Shown: positions 1-7,964 of the stretch, in pieces | How the letters are laid out: the number at the start of each line of letters is the position of its first letter | Position numbering within the stretch: the first letter of the stretch is position 1 | Virus record (IMG/VR): IMGVR_UViG_3300034198_029092 | Span: 1 to 64,000 of that record | Strand: one strand, 5' to 3' | Source: a virus | Length of the DNA stretch: 64,000 nt | Made by a program: the position numbers and the translations under genes | Notes under the pieces: model-generated | Databases searched by the model: none | What the model was told of the DNA's origin: nothing | The model's input: only the letters and a program-made list of their open reading frames with translations

Positions 1-192
1 CCACTCACGGCACACGGCGATGCCGTACTCCGCGAGCTGAAACTCGAAACCCCGCCACATGCGTGAAGCGGGGTGATTGAGCCACTGGCCTCGGAGAAGC
101 TGCAGGACTTCAACCCGCTGCTTCCCGAGGCGTTGTCGGTCGAGAACTTTCGCCGACGTGGCGAAGTCCTCGTAGGGGAGAAACGTATTTAT
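1..192 (-). CDS. MSMEG_6728-family protein, partial at window edge
   Basis: The 64 codons in frame to the edge read NTFLPYEDFATSAKVLDRQR, then RLGKQRVEVLQ and HPASRMWRGFE. This matches the N-terminal half of the MSMEG_6728 family, small proteins often annotated as pyrimidine-dimer-glycosylase-like but of unproven function. No ATG, GTG or TTG lies where the family starts. The codon at the expected Met is ATA (bases 192-190), and it overlaps the TAA stop of the upstream gene. The start is therefore either non-canonical or affected by a base error. The C-terminus is off the window. Confidence 0.72.
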   Translation of the reverse strand, partial: MNTFLPYEDFATSAKVLDRQRLGKQRVEVLQLLRGQWLNHPASRMWRGFEFQLAEYGIAVCREW

Positions 193-707
193 TCGGCCCC
201 CATGAGCGCCGCGTAGTCGAACTGAGTTCCCAGCGCATCCTTGATTGAGATGTCTGGGCCTTCGTGACCGAGAGCGACGCTGTTGTAGATGAAGACGTAA
301 CGCGGCACGGTCAGCTTCTGCGCCACGAAGTCACGACCTTTCGGCGTAATCTTGTAGAGCCCCGAACGTGCCGAGTCGTCTTCGCGTGCCTCTGACTTGG
401 GTTGAATGAGTTCCCAGTAAACGAGCTTCGCCCAGTCGCCACCGCGCACGACCGCAGACCGAGCGACCGCAGACCAAGTGCGCGAGGACAGGTAGGAGGG
501 AACGTGAAGCCACTCTTCCGTGGGCTTATCGCGGAAATACTGGTCGATGCAGCAGAGAGCTACCGCCATGCTGGCGGTCATGGGTCGCCGGTAGGTCTTC
601 GCGAACTGTCCGCAGCACGGGCACTTGACGCCCGTGCTGCGATGCCGCCGAACCCACTCTCGCGCCTCAAGCAAGCTCCGCCACAGCTCGGGCGGCCTCT
701 CACTCAC
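189..707 (-). CDS. Zinc-finger / winged-helix-like phage protein
   Basis: 172 aa. A CPCC knuckle at about residues 29-32 is followed by a helical segment and a C-terminal part with GLYKITPKGRDFV, which resembles a winged-helix wing. Similar small proteins occur in many phages without assigned function. The ATG overlaps the stop of the upstream gene by 4 bases, and the stop overlaps the next reading frame, so translation is probably coupled. A DNA-binding role is inference only. Confidence 0.7.
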   Translation of the reverse strand: MSERPPELWRSLLEAREWVRRHRSTGVKCPCCGQFAKTYRRPMTASMAVALCCIDQYFRDKPTEEWLHVPSYLSSRTWSAVARSAVVRGGDWAKLVYWELIQPKSEAREDDSARSGLYKITPKGRDFVAQKLTVPRYVFIYNSVALGHEGPDISIKDALGTQFDYAALMGAE

Positions 708-1411
708 GGCGTCTGCGCGCCCTGCGCGAGAAACTGCCGACGCAGTTCGATGTACTGCAGCAGTTTCTCGCGCGTCCAGCTAGGGTCCACCCACTCCTCA
801 CGAACCACGATGTCGTCCCCCGTGACTTCGAAGAATAGTTCAATCGCTTGTCTGTACTCTTGTCGTTCGAGTGAATCGAGGATGTCTTGCGGTACGAGCG
901 TGTTGGCGTATCCGGCATCGACTGCGTAGTCGACACGCTCGAAGCGCGCCAGGATATAGAGGCCCGCTCTAATGAGAGCGTCCCTCTCGGTCGGGTAAGC
1001 CGAGTAGGTCCTCACATCCTCGCCGGACACCTCGAAGATCCAGATTACCGGCGCCGCCTCTTCCGAGCTTCCGGCTCCATCTTCAGCGACCGCTCCTCCT
1101 CCTTCGAGAGGCGGAACGTGATGCTCTCCGTCTCCGGATGAAGCACCAGCCACTGATACGCGAGCACCTGCAGCTGGTACGAGAGAATCGCTTCCTGGTC
1201 CACGAGGCGAGCTTACCACCTTATCCGGATTATCCTCGATGTAGGCTTCCGCACGCAGCGAATGGCTGTTCAGGTCGGCGCTGCTCACGATCTTGATTTT
1301 CATATCGGTCTCCAGTGCGGCTGCAATCCGCTCCAGTGCTCGGGCGATTCGAGGAACCGTCCCGTCGAAGAACTGCTTCCCAGCTATCGTCTGGAAAAAA
1401 GCGATGCTCAT
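704..1411 (-). CDS. Long ORF, possibly two genes joined in frame
   Basis: 235 aa from an ATG that overlaps the upstream stop (ATGA). The N-terminus (FFQTIAGKQFF..TVPRIARALERIAAALE) resembles short phage proteins of that pattern, and the C-terminal part (IWIFEVSGEDVRTYSAYP onward) looks like a separate compact protein. In the middle (about 1045-1203) this frame has mostly A or T at third codon positions and a low-complexity translation, whereas another frame there is GC3-rich. I suspect two genes, the second starting near 1045, that happen to lie in one open frame. Confidence 0.5.
   Translation of the reverse strand: MSIAFFQTIAGKQFFDGTVPRIARALERIAAALETDMKIKIVSSADLNSHSLRAEAYIEDNPDKVVSSPRGPGSDSLVPAAGARVSVAGASSGDGEHHVPPLEGGGAVAEDGAGSSEEAAPVIWIFEVSGEDVRTYSAYPTERDALIRAGLYILARFERVDYAVDAGYANTLVPQDILDSLERQEYRQAIELFFEVTGDDIVVREEWVDPSWTREKLLQYIELRRQFLAQGAQTP
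1045..1203 (-). CDS. Small basic-tailed protein nested in another frame
   Basis: 52 aa from GTG, in a different frame from the longer ORF that covers it. Codons end almost always in G or C, as in neighbouring genes, while the covering frame does not. The product is helical, with QLQVLAYQWLVLHPETESI followed by a charged segment and an Arg-rich end (ARKRRRR). No family is recognised. It is too short for most ORF callers. Its TAA stop touches a candidate ATC start for the following gene (TAATC). Confidence 0.5.
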   Translation of the reverse strand: MDQEAILSYQLQVLAYQWLVLHPETESITFRLSKEEERSLKMEPEARKRRRR

Positions 1412-1857
1412 GGCCGGAACTCCTCCCGCTGAAGGCGGAGCCATTCCGTGTCGCTCATGAACTTGGCGCCTTTTGCCGTAACGAACACTGCGCCTCCTCC
1501 GAACTCCCCGACACGAGGGGACGAACACGTCGCCGCCCAGGAGAGCTGGAAGAAGTTGTCGGGCCGAAACTTGGCGAGGAACTCCTGCACAACGACGGCT
1601 ATGTCGTCGATGCTTCCGTCCTCTTCGGAAACAATGAAGAACATGCGCCCTTCACCCTTGCCCCCGAAGTGCCAGTCGAACATCGGAAAGTTGTCTTCGT
1701 ACGCCACGTGGTGGCTGTACTGCTCCAGGAGCTTCTTTCGAACTTCCGAAGTTTCCTCCCCCGGCTCGGGCACGGTGCAGGCTTCCTTCAGCCAAGTCTC
1801 TTCTTCTGGGGTGACGCCGTCGATGACTTGTGAGAACAGAGTGTAGTTGTTGGCCAT
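1408..1857 (-). CDS. Hypothetical phage protein
   Basis: 149 aa, acidic, probably cytosolic. The motif SSPRVGEFGGGAVFVTAKG near the C-terminus looks conserved-type, but I cannot assign a family. The stop overlaps the next start (ATGA), placing it in the same operon. No signal peptide or membrane segment is seen. Confidence 0.75.
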   Translation of the reverse strand: MANNYTLFSQVIDGVTPEEETWLKEACTVPEPGEETSEVRKKLLEQYSHHVAYEDNFPMFDWHFGGKGEGRMFFIVSEEDGSIDDIAVVVQEFLAKFRPDNFFQLSWAATCSSPRVGEFGGGAVFVTAKGAKFMSDTEWLRLQREEFRP

Positions 1858-1875
1858 GGCTTTGGTGGTGAAGAG

Positions 1876-2319
1876 TTAACGAATGGCTTGTTCGTGACAG
1901 GGTGCGTGCCACATCTCTCCGCGACTCCACGTCGCAAAAGAGCCGCGGCGAAGACGTTGCCCACAGCCCGCACACCAGGCCGGCAGGACAACTGGGATAT
2001 GTTTCGCCTCCGGGTCCTTCTTCCGCTTTGGAGCGGAGTTGTGGACTCGGGGTTGTGGAGGCGGGGGCCGTACCTGCGCCTTGACGTAGTCACTCGGCGC
2101 ACGCGGTTGGTAGGACGAGAACAACTCGTCCAGGTAGTCGTCCATCATCGCCCCGGCGTCCACCCAAGTGCGGGAAGGGGCGGATGATTCGAGGAGACCT
2201 TGTTCGTGAATGAGGCGACACGCCTGCATCGCTGCGACGTGTGCCTCATTCGGGTTGGTCGACGGGTCAGCCGCAAGAGCAGCGAGATCCCGCGCCCTCT
2301 TGCGGCTATCTCGGCTCAC
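1876..2319 (-). CDS. DUF2786-like protein with C-terminal zinc knuckle
   Basis: 147 aa. The start is GTG at 2319, overlapping the upstream TGA (GTGA). The longer ATG-less extension upstream is the shadow of the preceding gene. The N-terminal stretch DLAALAADPSTNPNEAHVAA is typical of DUF2786-like helices seen in phage proteins. The C-terminus has CAGCGQRL, then WHAPCHEQA, a probable zinc-binding site. The middle is proline-rich. Function unknown. Confidence 0.65.
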   Translation of the reverse strand: MSRDSRKRARDLAALAADPSTNPNEAHVAAMQACRLIHEQGLLESSAPSRTWVDAGAMMDDYLDELFSSYQPRAPSDYVKAQVRPPPPQPRVHNSAPKRKKDPEAKHIPVVLPAWCAGCGQRLRRGSFATWSRGEMWHAPCHEQAIR

Positions 2320-2801
2320 TGGAAGTACTGCCTCGCCCGTCGAATGCAGTCTTTCACCGAGCGCAGCGCTGCGCTGAAATCGCACTTCGAGACGGGATGG
2401 ACCAGCTCGTGCAGTGCGATCTCCGCCTCAAGCTGGTCCGAGGCCGTGTTGAGTTCGAGCAGGCTGTACTGCTTCACCGTCTTCTCGAACTGGTCGTCCG
2501 GCTGCCCGTCCGCGACGAACTGGAGCAGCACCTCCGTGATTTCTCGGCTCTTCGCGTCGAGAACGAGCGGACCCTGCTCCTGTGCCTGAGAGAGTGCCTC
2601 AATCGTCAACGGGTCCGCCGACAAGCCCGCCTGCTTGGTCTCAGACCGTCGACGCCCGATGATGAGCACCTCGTTTTGCGCGTTGAATAACTCCAGGGTG
2701 TACGCCCCGGAGAGTTCGTTGAGCTTCTCTTCGAGTGCCGCCGCGTAGGCTTCGACCGACCGGTCGCGGCGGGGCACACCCACAACACGAAACTTCTTCA
2801 T
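2316..2801 (-). CDS. Hypothetical protein behind a phage-type promoter
   Basis: 161 aa, starting at MKKFRVVG with GGAAAG five bases upstream. It is mixed alpha/beta with a long acidic helix near the C-terminus. No family is recognised. It is the first gene after a minus-strand copy of the conserved bipartite promoter (2829-2863), so it is probably transcribed independently of the genes to its right. Confidence 0.72.
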   Translation of the reverse strand: MKKFRVVGVPRRDRSVEAYAAALEEKLNELSGAYTLELFNAQNEVLIIGRRRSETKQAGLSADPLTIEALSQAQEQGPLVLDAKSREITEVLLQFVADGQPDDQFEKTVKQYSLLELNTASDQLEAEIALHELVHPVSKCDFSAALRSVKDCIRRARQYFQ

Positions 2802-2828
2802 GTTCTTTCCACGCCAAAAGTGGCGCTC

Positions 2829-2863
2829 CACTCGCCTTATTCCGCAATGCGCGTGGGTTTTTC
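2829..2863 (-). promoter_or_regulatory. Conserved phage promoter, minus-strand copy
   Basis: On the minus strand an AAAAACCCAC box is followed, 10 bases later, by GAATAAGGCGAGTG. The box-to-box spacing is the same as in the plus-strand copies at 22282, 26996, 27203, 27517, 28450, 29011, 29723 and 46750. It overlaps the last codon of the gene at 2862-3452 and drives the gene starting at 2801. Confidence 0.7.
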
Positions 2864-3452
2864 AGAAATCGCTGCCGTCGTCGAACTCGTCGAAGTGGAT
2901 AAGGCCGCCGGGAAGGGCGTACACATCATCGTCCCCCGCAGAGAAGACATCACGGCGACGATACTCGGCGGGGCGACCAACACTCATCACATTCTTCGGC
3001 GTAAGTCGACGAACGTGACGGCGTACAGTCTCGGGGTCGAGGTCGAGGCTCTCGCAGATGGAGAGAAAGCTCATCATGTGCTTTCCCTCCTGCTCGCGCT
3101 CATTCCACTCGGGAGAGCCGGGTGCCTCCACGAAGAGCCACACGTATGCCTGCTCCGCCAGTGTGCGCTGAACTAGCCGCGTGCTCGTCCGGTACAAAAC
3201 CCAGTCGTACGCGGCTCGGCGTACGACTTCGAGAAGCAAGGTCTTGCAGCCGTTGATTTCCTGGAGCGCGGTCTCCTCATCCCACACGTCGTCTCGCCGC
3301 GTATTGGCGACCGCGAGCTGCGCCCTCAGAACCGTGACGCTACCCGGCACGTGAATCTCTCGCGTTATGGGAGGTGGCGGCGGAGGAACCAGGCGGAGTC
3401 GTGCTGCCCGGGCTGCACGTCGTAGAATCAAGGGCAGCACCCATCCAAGCAT
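2862..3452 (-). CDS. HTH-containing phage protein
   Basis: 196 aa. The ATG at 3452 overlaps the upstream stop (TAATG). The central region (LLLEVVRRAAYDW..) and the segment MSFLSICESLDLDPETVRRH look like the helix-turn-helix of a small family found in phages and phage-like regions. The N-terminus is basic with a short polyproline run, and the C-terminus is acidic. A regulatory role is inferred from the fold only. Confidence 0.6.
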   Translation of the reverse strand: MLGWVLPLILRRAARAARLRLVPPPPPPITREIHVPGSVTVLRAQLAVANTRRDDVWDEETALQEINGCKTLLLEVVRRAAYDWVLYRTSTRLVQRTLAEQAYVWLFVEAPGSPEWNEREQEGKHMMSFLSICESLDLDPETVRRHVRRLTPKNVMSVGRPAEYRRRDVFSAGDDDVYALPGGLIHFDEFDDGSDF

Positions 3453-4348
3453 TACGGGCGAACAGTCACTACAAGCGGCTGTCCCTGAATCCCAGCATCC
3501 GGGATGTGGACGATGCTCTGGTCGGTGCGGGTGACCTGAAGCGCGGCGGTTCCGGGTGCTACGCCGATGAGGGTCAGGGCCACAGGGGAACACGTATAGC
3601 TCAACACATCGGGGTTGCTGCTGGCGTACATGACGTCCCCCCGACCCGTGCCGAGATTCTGCCCGTCGCTCGCCAAAACCTGTACCGCAACCGTAAGTTC
3701 TTGACCAACACGAATCGTGTACGGACCCGGCGGATTCAGAACGATTTTCTCTACGACAGGGAAGATGAGGTCGGCCAGGTTCACGTTCGGCGCGTCCGGC
3801 ACGCTGATGGTCCGAAGCACGTCCTCCTCACCCTGAATCGTCACGCTGTACTGGCCGTTTCGGATGAGGTTGACCTGGGCGTAGCCCTTCTCGTCCGTAC
3901 GGATGATGACGCGCTCTTTGAGCACCGCCGCCCCGTCGAGCCACACCGGGTTGAACTGGGCGATGAAGTGAATGTCGACGTTTGACTGCGGAGCGCCCGT
4001 GATGTCCCGGAAGTAGCCGTACGCCGTACAGAGCCGCGCATCGAGTGGCGTAGGCGGCACCAACACCTCCGCTTTCACATCAAAGACGTTGCTCTGTCCC
4101 GGCGGAAGCGGCGCAGGCAGCACCGTGAAGAACTGGGGATTCGTGAACCCCACCTGAAACTTGTAGAAGCGCGTCTGGTAGGTGATTCCCGACTGAAGCA
4201 GAAACCCTACATGCCCATCGGCGTCCGTCGTGCTCTGCGCGTAGACCAGTCGGCCATCTTGCGAGAACACCTTGACGACCACCCCGGCCAAGGGGCTTCG
4301 CGAAGGCGTCGTATCCTTGATGTAGAAGTCGACCGCCTCGTAGCTCAC
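3452..4348 (-). CDS. Virion protein with beta-sandwich and Big_2-like domains
   Basis: 298 aa. The first half reads as a carboxypeptidase-regulatory/CNA-B-like beta sandwich (LAGVVVKVFSQDGRLVYAQS, DADGHVGFLL) with a second similar unit. The C-terminal third, ending in GVAPGTAALQVTRTD, is typical of bacterial Ig-like group 2 domains. Such proteins decorate tails or fibres. It follows directly on another probable structural gene (4345-5367) with an ATGA overlap. Confidence 0.65.
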   Translation of the reverse strand: MSYEAVDFYIKDTTPSRSPLAGVVVKVFSQDGRLVYAQSTTDADGHVGFLLQSGITYQTRFYKFQVGFTNPQFFTVLPAPLPPGQSNVFDVKAEVLVPPTPLDARLCTAYGYFRDITGAPQSNVDIHFIAQFNPVWLDGAAVLKERVIIRTDEKGYAQVNLIRNGQYSVTIQGEEDVLRTISVPDAPNVNLADLIFPVVEKIVLNPPGPYTIRVGQELTVAVQVLASDGQNLGTGRGDVMYASSNPDVLSYTCSPVALTLIGVAPGTAALQVTRTDQSIVHIPDAGIQGQPLVVTVRP

Positions 4349-5367
4349 AGCGTCCTCCGCACAGCGTAGGGAATGTTGGGAATCTGTACGGTGAACAGCT
4401 CGTTCTGCCCGTTACCGGCCGTCAGCAGATTCAGCGTCTGCACCGCCGGGTCGGTCGGAATCTCAATCTCCCGGGCCAGCGTCGTACCGCCCACCGCAAC
4501 GGTCACCAGAGCACCACGGGCCAGCAACAACTCAACTCGACCCGCGGCATCCGTGAGAAGGTGCTGCGTTCCTCCCACAACAACACGACCTCCGACCTGG
4601 AGCCCGTTGAAGTTGTTGTAGATGAGCACCTCCTGGTTCTCGATGGGCGCCCCTGTCACATCGACGAGGTTCACATAGCCAAGAACCAGGCTCGACATAT
4701 CGAGACCCGCATTCTGTGTGCCCTGGAAAGGCGCAGAGAACTGGCTCACCGTGCGGTTGAAGCTGTCGTAGAACCGCGCCTTATAGAAATACGCGGGAGA
4801 CCCGTTGGGGTCGATGACGCTGTACTGGGGCACACCCCGACGCAGAACAACCCGAGCGTCTCTTCCAAAGGCTAAAGAACCGGGTTCGGTCGTCGCGAAG
4901 CCGAGAAGCGGAGCCGCGTCACCGCCCACACAGCGAAGCGAGGCTTTGAGACCCGGCTCCACCGTCTGAACGATGAGAACTGCGTTGCTAACAAAAGCGG
5001 TCAGGAGCCCGTTGCTGCCGGCCTGTATCTGGGCCGCAGCTGCGCCAAAGCTAACGGGGTCCGGCCCCGCGAACGTGATGTTCACGGGGATGTACTCGTT
5101 GATGAGGAACTGAATCGTCTTGTCTGCGAGTGGGATGCTCGGCCCCGTTTGAGGCGGAGCCGGCGGGTCATCCGGAGTGTTCAGCGGAAGACGCGCCGGC
5201 AGCCACGCGTCATCATGCAATGCTTCGTACGGCCCCATGTCCGTGCCGCGGGAACGCCAGACCTCAAAACGGTCGAAGTACCCTTCCCAGGCTCCCGGCT
5301 CGAAAAAGAAGTCGAGCTGGAAACGCTCCTGAGTAGCCGCAGTAGGGGCCGCACGAAGAATACGCAT
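4345..5367 (-). CDS. Probable tail/fibre structural protein
   Basis: 340 aa, beta-rich. Residues about 80-160 resemble the small beta module also seen in the sheath (51407-54535) and a neck protein (60823-61344): a strand-rich segment, an Ala-rich helix (FGAAAAQIQAGSNGLLTAFV), then LLGF. The C-terminal part has SPAYFYKARFYDSF and a Gly-rich sandwich (GRVELLLARG). Probably virion-associated and part of the fibre/decoration group with 3452-4348. Confidence 0.6.
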   Translation of the reverse strand: MRILRAAPTAATQERFQLDFFFEPGAWEGYFDRFEVWRSRGTDMGPYEALHDDAWLPARLPLNTPDDPPAPPQTGPSIPLADKTIQFLINEYIPVNITFAGPDPVSFGAAAAQIQAGSNGLLTAFVSNAVLIVQTVEPGLKASLRCVGGDAAPLLGFATTEPGSLAFGRDARVVLRRGVPQYSVIDPNGSPAYFYKARFYDSFNRTVSQFSAPFQGTQNAGLDMSSLVLGYVNLVDVTGAPIENQEVLIYNNFNGLQVGGRVVVGGTQHLLTDAAGRVELLLARGALVTVAVGGTTLAREIEIPTDPAVQTLNLLTAGNGQNELFTVQIPNIPYAVRRTL

Positions 5368-5372
5368 GATTA

Positions 5373-5609
5373 CTAACCCTCGACGATGGTGCCGTCCGGC
5401 TTCACAGTCGTCCGGCTGATGTCGACGCCGTACTTCTCACTCAGCTCGGCGCGCTTCTTCTCCATCTCTTGCTGAAGAAGGCGCATGCCATCGACGACCT
5501 GCGCCTTGGCGGCGTCGAGCTGCTGGACCTGAAGCTGCCCGTTCTGCAACTTCAGATAGATGTTCTCGATGCTCAGGCGCTCTTCTTCGGTGAGCTTCTT
5601 CTCGCTCAT
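5373..5609 (-). CDS. Small coiled-coil protein
   Basis: 78 aa, almost entirely heptad-like (LSIENIYLKLQNGQLQVQQL), ending in a short non-helical tail. The ATG follows GGAGAGAAC. It may be a structural linker or chaperone. No family is recognised. Confidence 0.7.
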   Translation of the reverse strand: MSEKKLTEEERLSIENIYLKLQNGQLQVQQLDAAKAQVVDGMRLLQQEMEKKRAELSEKYGVDISRTTVKPDGTIVEG

Positions 5610-5622
5610 GTTCTCTCCATTC

Positions 5623-5832
5623 TCACGGGCCTACAAGGAATGAGTCAATCTCTGAGACCACAAGGTCCGACGCGGCGTCTACGCCTTTCTGCGCGAGCCG
5701 GTCAGACCCTGTGCGTCCCTGGAGAATCTTTTTCAACGAAGCCACCTGATTATTCAGGGTCTTCGTTCTGCTGTCGGCCCACTCCTGCACCGCAGAGGAG
5801 AGCGTCTCTAGTCGTTGAACGCGTTCTTCCAT
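5623..5832 (-). CDS. Small coiled-coil protein
   Basis: 69 aa from the ATG at 5832. An upstream in-frame GTG would add seven residues, and neither start has a strong ribosome-binding site. The helical sequence has Leu repeats (LETLSSAVQEWADS, NNQVASLKKIL). It pairs in size and type with its neighbour at 5373-5609. Confidence 0.6.
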   Translation of the reverse strand: MEERVQRLETLSSAVQEWADSRTKTLNNQVASLKKILQGRTGSDRLAQKGVDAASDLVVSEIDSFLVGP

Positions 5833-5889
5833 GGCGCAGGCAGTGTACCGCACTTCTACTCTTGAACCACGACTGGTGAAAAGACCTCT

Positions 5890-7056
5890 TCAGGCTTTTT
5901 CCAGTGCCTCCATGAGCAGCTTCCCGGCCTCACGTTGCAGGTCGAGCCGGCGGTCCGGGTCTTCGGCCTGCTTGGCGAGGTGGCCGAGCGCACCAGCGGC
6001 CCAGTAGAGGTTGGGCATGCGCGACCCATCCGGGGCAAACGAGACCGGAGGCAGGTCGATGACCGTGTCCTCCTTCTGGTCGAGAACGCTCTGCAGCCAC
6101 TTCGCATCCGTGTCCCCAACGGCGCTGCGGATGCGAGCGCGAAGCTGCGACCACGGAATCTGCTCATCGCGTGCCGCACGGATAGCCGTGAGCAGGCGCT
6201 CGATGTTGCTCTCCGCCAGGTACTGCCCCACATAGTCGCGAACCGCGCTTTGCTGCGCCGCGACTTCCTTTTGCGCTGTCTCGTTCGAGATTTCGAGGTC
6301 TTGGTCCTCGATGATGGAACCGATGTGCCGACCACGGATGGAATCCGGGTCGAGAACACTCGATGTGCCCGCCCCAATCCGCCACACGGACTGCAGCACC
6401 TGAAGCCGTCCGCTGCCGAAGTCCGAGTTCGACCACTCGACCCCGATGCAGATGTACTCACCCGGGAAGGCCTCGAACACGAGCGGAATGAAGCACTTCA
6501 GCGCGCTCCGAACGGCAGAAGACGTGGCTTCCACCGGCTGCGCCCCCGCCGCCTGGCATGCGTCGATGAACGAGCTGAGAAGGGGTGCGCTTGCCATGTG
6601 GCGGTTGAACCGCCGGCTGAGAAAGCCCCGGAGTTCGTTGCCGACGATGCGGTGAAGGAAGCGCGGCGGCTGACCGCTACGTTCCGCCCAGTTCGGCTGG
6701 TGGTACAGCTCGTTCAGATTGTGCGCGAGCAGCTCACGGGACCACGGCCCGCCCTCGGCCAATCGGTCGAGGTAAGCCATGGGGAACTTGATGCGCTCGT
6801 GCTTGCACAACTGGTTCAGCGCGTGCCGGTGCACACGCAGCGGAACGTCGTCGCCATACGCCAGCCGCACCGCGTTCTTGTCCGTCGGGTCGGCGATGAA
6901 ACGCATCGCCTTCGGCGGGACGAGCTTGTCGATGATCACCGTGTTCATGACGCTGTTGAGGAGCGCCCGCTGCTGCGCCTCACCAAGAGAAAAGCGGTGC
7001 TCCATCTTGTGCTGCGCCACGGTGAAGGGGTCGAACATGTCGAGTTGCTGATTCAT
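5890..7056 (-). CDS. DUF932-like phage protein
   Basis: 388 aa. The pattern of an RVHRHALNQLC segment, an LLAHNLNELY segment, R.LSRRFNRH, then GVEWSNSDFGSGRL and RGRHIGSI follows the layout of DUF932 (plasmid/phage YfjQ-like) proteins. Their biochemical role is not established. The ATG follows AGGAG. A strong terminator lies just upstream, so this gene must have its own promoter or depend on read-through. Confidence 0.55.
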   Translation of the reverse strand: MNQQLDMFDPFTVAQHKMEHRFSLGEAQQRALLNSVMNTVIIDKLVPPKAMRFIADPTDKNAVRLAYGDDVPLRVHRHALNQLCKHERIKFPMAYLDRLAEGGPWSRELLAHNLNELYHQPNWAERSGQPPRFLHRIVGNELRGFLSRRFNRHMASAPLLSSFIDACQAAGAQPVEATSSAVRSALKCFIPLVFEAFPGEYICIGVEWSNSDFGSGRLQVLQSVWRIGAGTSSVLDPDSIRGRHIGSIIEDQDLEISNETAQKEVAAQQSAVRDYVGQYLAESNIERLLTAIRAARDEQIPWSQLRARIRSAVGDTDAKWLQSVLDQKEDTVIDLPPVSFAPDGSRMPNLYWAAGALGHLAKQAEDPDRRLDLQREAGKLLMEALEKA

Positions 7057-7072
7057 GTGAACTCCTGGAAAT

Positions 7073-7104
7073 GAAAACGGGGCCGAGCGTTTGCTCGACC
7101 CCGT
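7073..7104 (-). terminator. Rho-independent terminator after the sigma gene
   Basis: Read on the minus strand, ACGGGGTCGAGC, an AAAC loop and GCTCGGCCCCGT form a 12-bp stem with one G-U pair, followed by TTTTC. It lies between the sigma factor gene and the DUF932-like gene. Confidence 0.85.
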
Positions 7105-7128
7105 GGGTTGTTGGTCGGAGGAAGTAAG

Positions 7129-7926
7129 TTACTCGTCGAGACCCATGTGCTGCCGCAGCGTGTTACCCATCTGGGTTTTCATGCGGCTCACCTGGGACTG
7201 GCTCTTGTTCAGACGCTTGGCGAGGTCGCCGGTCGATTGAATCTGCGGATACCCGTTCGTGCCGAACGTGTAGTGGAAAAGGTCGTGCATGTGCGGCTGA
7301 TTCGGGAAGATGGTCGGCAGGATGTGCTGCGCCACCGCAATCTGCTGCTCCTCGAAGCCGCGCCCGGTACGGTCGGCCCCGGCGGAGTAGTCGAACGCCT
7401 CCTCACCTGCCGACCGGCCCATCGGTACGTCCCGCTTGACCGACTTCAAGATGGTGTCGATGCGCCGAGGCGTCATCCCCAAGTGGTCACCAAGCTCATC
7501 CGTTGTCGGCGGACGGCCCAGTTCGTCGGTCAGCTGATTCTGCGCCCGCTGAATCTTGCCGATGTGCCCCGACTGGCCTTCGGGGATGTAGGCGAGATTC
7601 TGGTAGCGGTTGTTGTACCGCATCGCCTTCGGCAAGCGTGCCTCAACATGCGTGTTCAGTGCAGCACCCCGAGAGGGGTCGTACGTCTGAAGCGCCTTGA
7701 TGAGATGCGTCTGCAACTCGGCGCGGAAGGCGCTCTCCGGAACTTGCGGCGCCTTCCACTTGCGAATCTTCTGCGCCACGACCGGCTCGTAGAGCTTCAG
7801 AAGTGGCTGAAGGTGTTCCGGCTGCTCGCCGTTACTCTTCCACTGGTGCCAGAGGTCGAGTTCTTGCTGCTTCCGCTTTGAAACCGAGGCGGCCTTCTCG
7901 GCCATGTACTCGTCAAAAGGATTCAT
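7129..7926 (-). CDS. Phage RNA polymerase sigma factor (sigma-70 family)
   Basis: 265 aa. Region 2 is visible as YEPVVAQKIRKW, then TYDPSRGAALNTHVEARL (compare FDP.RG..F.tya in group members). Region 3 is LGRPPTTDELGDHLGMT. A region-4 helix-turn-helix is LAKRLNKSQSQVSRMK near the C-terminus. Between regions 3 and 4 is a degenerate 60-residue linker. The start has GGAGG three bases away. It is a candidate to direct polymerase to the conserved non-host-like promoter found eleven times here; that link is inference. The gene is closed off by a terminator. Confidence 0.85.
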   Translation of the reverse strand: MNPFDEYMAEKAASVSKRKQQELDLWHQWKSNGEQPEHLQPLLKLYEPVVAQKIRKWKAPQVPESAFRAELQTHLIKALQTYDPSRGAALNTHVEARLPKAMRYNNRYQNLAYIPEGQSGHIGKIQRAQNQLTDELGRPPTTDELGDHLGMTPRRIDTILKSVKRDVPMGRSAGEEAFDYSAGADRTGRGFEEQQIAVAQHILPTIFPNQPHMHDLFHYTFGTNGYPQIQSTGDLAKRLNKSQSQVSRMKTQMGNTLRQHMGLDE

Positions 7927-7964
7927 GGTCCTCCGGTTTAGTGCGGACGCCGGAGGAACCGGCG

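Noticed and set aside
2080-2110. DELF in the 1876-2319 protein as another tag copy
   Set aside because: It reads YLDELFSSYQ with no K-I-A following and the wrong spacing; likely chance.
5935-7074. 379-codon plus-strand ORF opposite the DUF932-like gene
   Set aside because: It is a shadow: Arg/Val/Leu-rich translation, no recognisable motif, and the minus frame has coherent codon use, a ribosome site and family-like segments.
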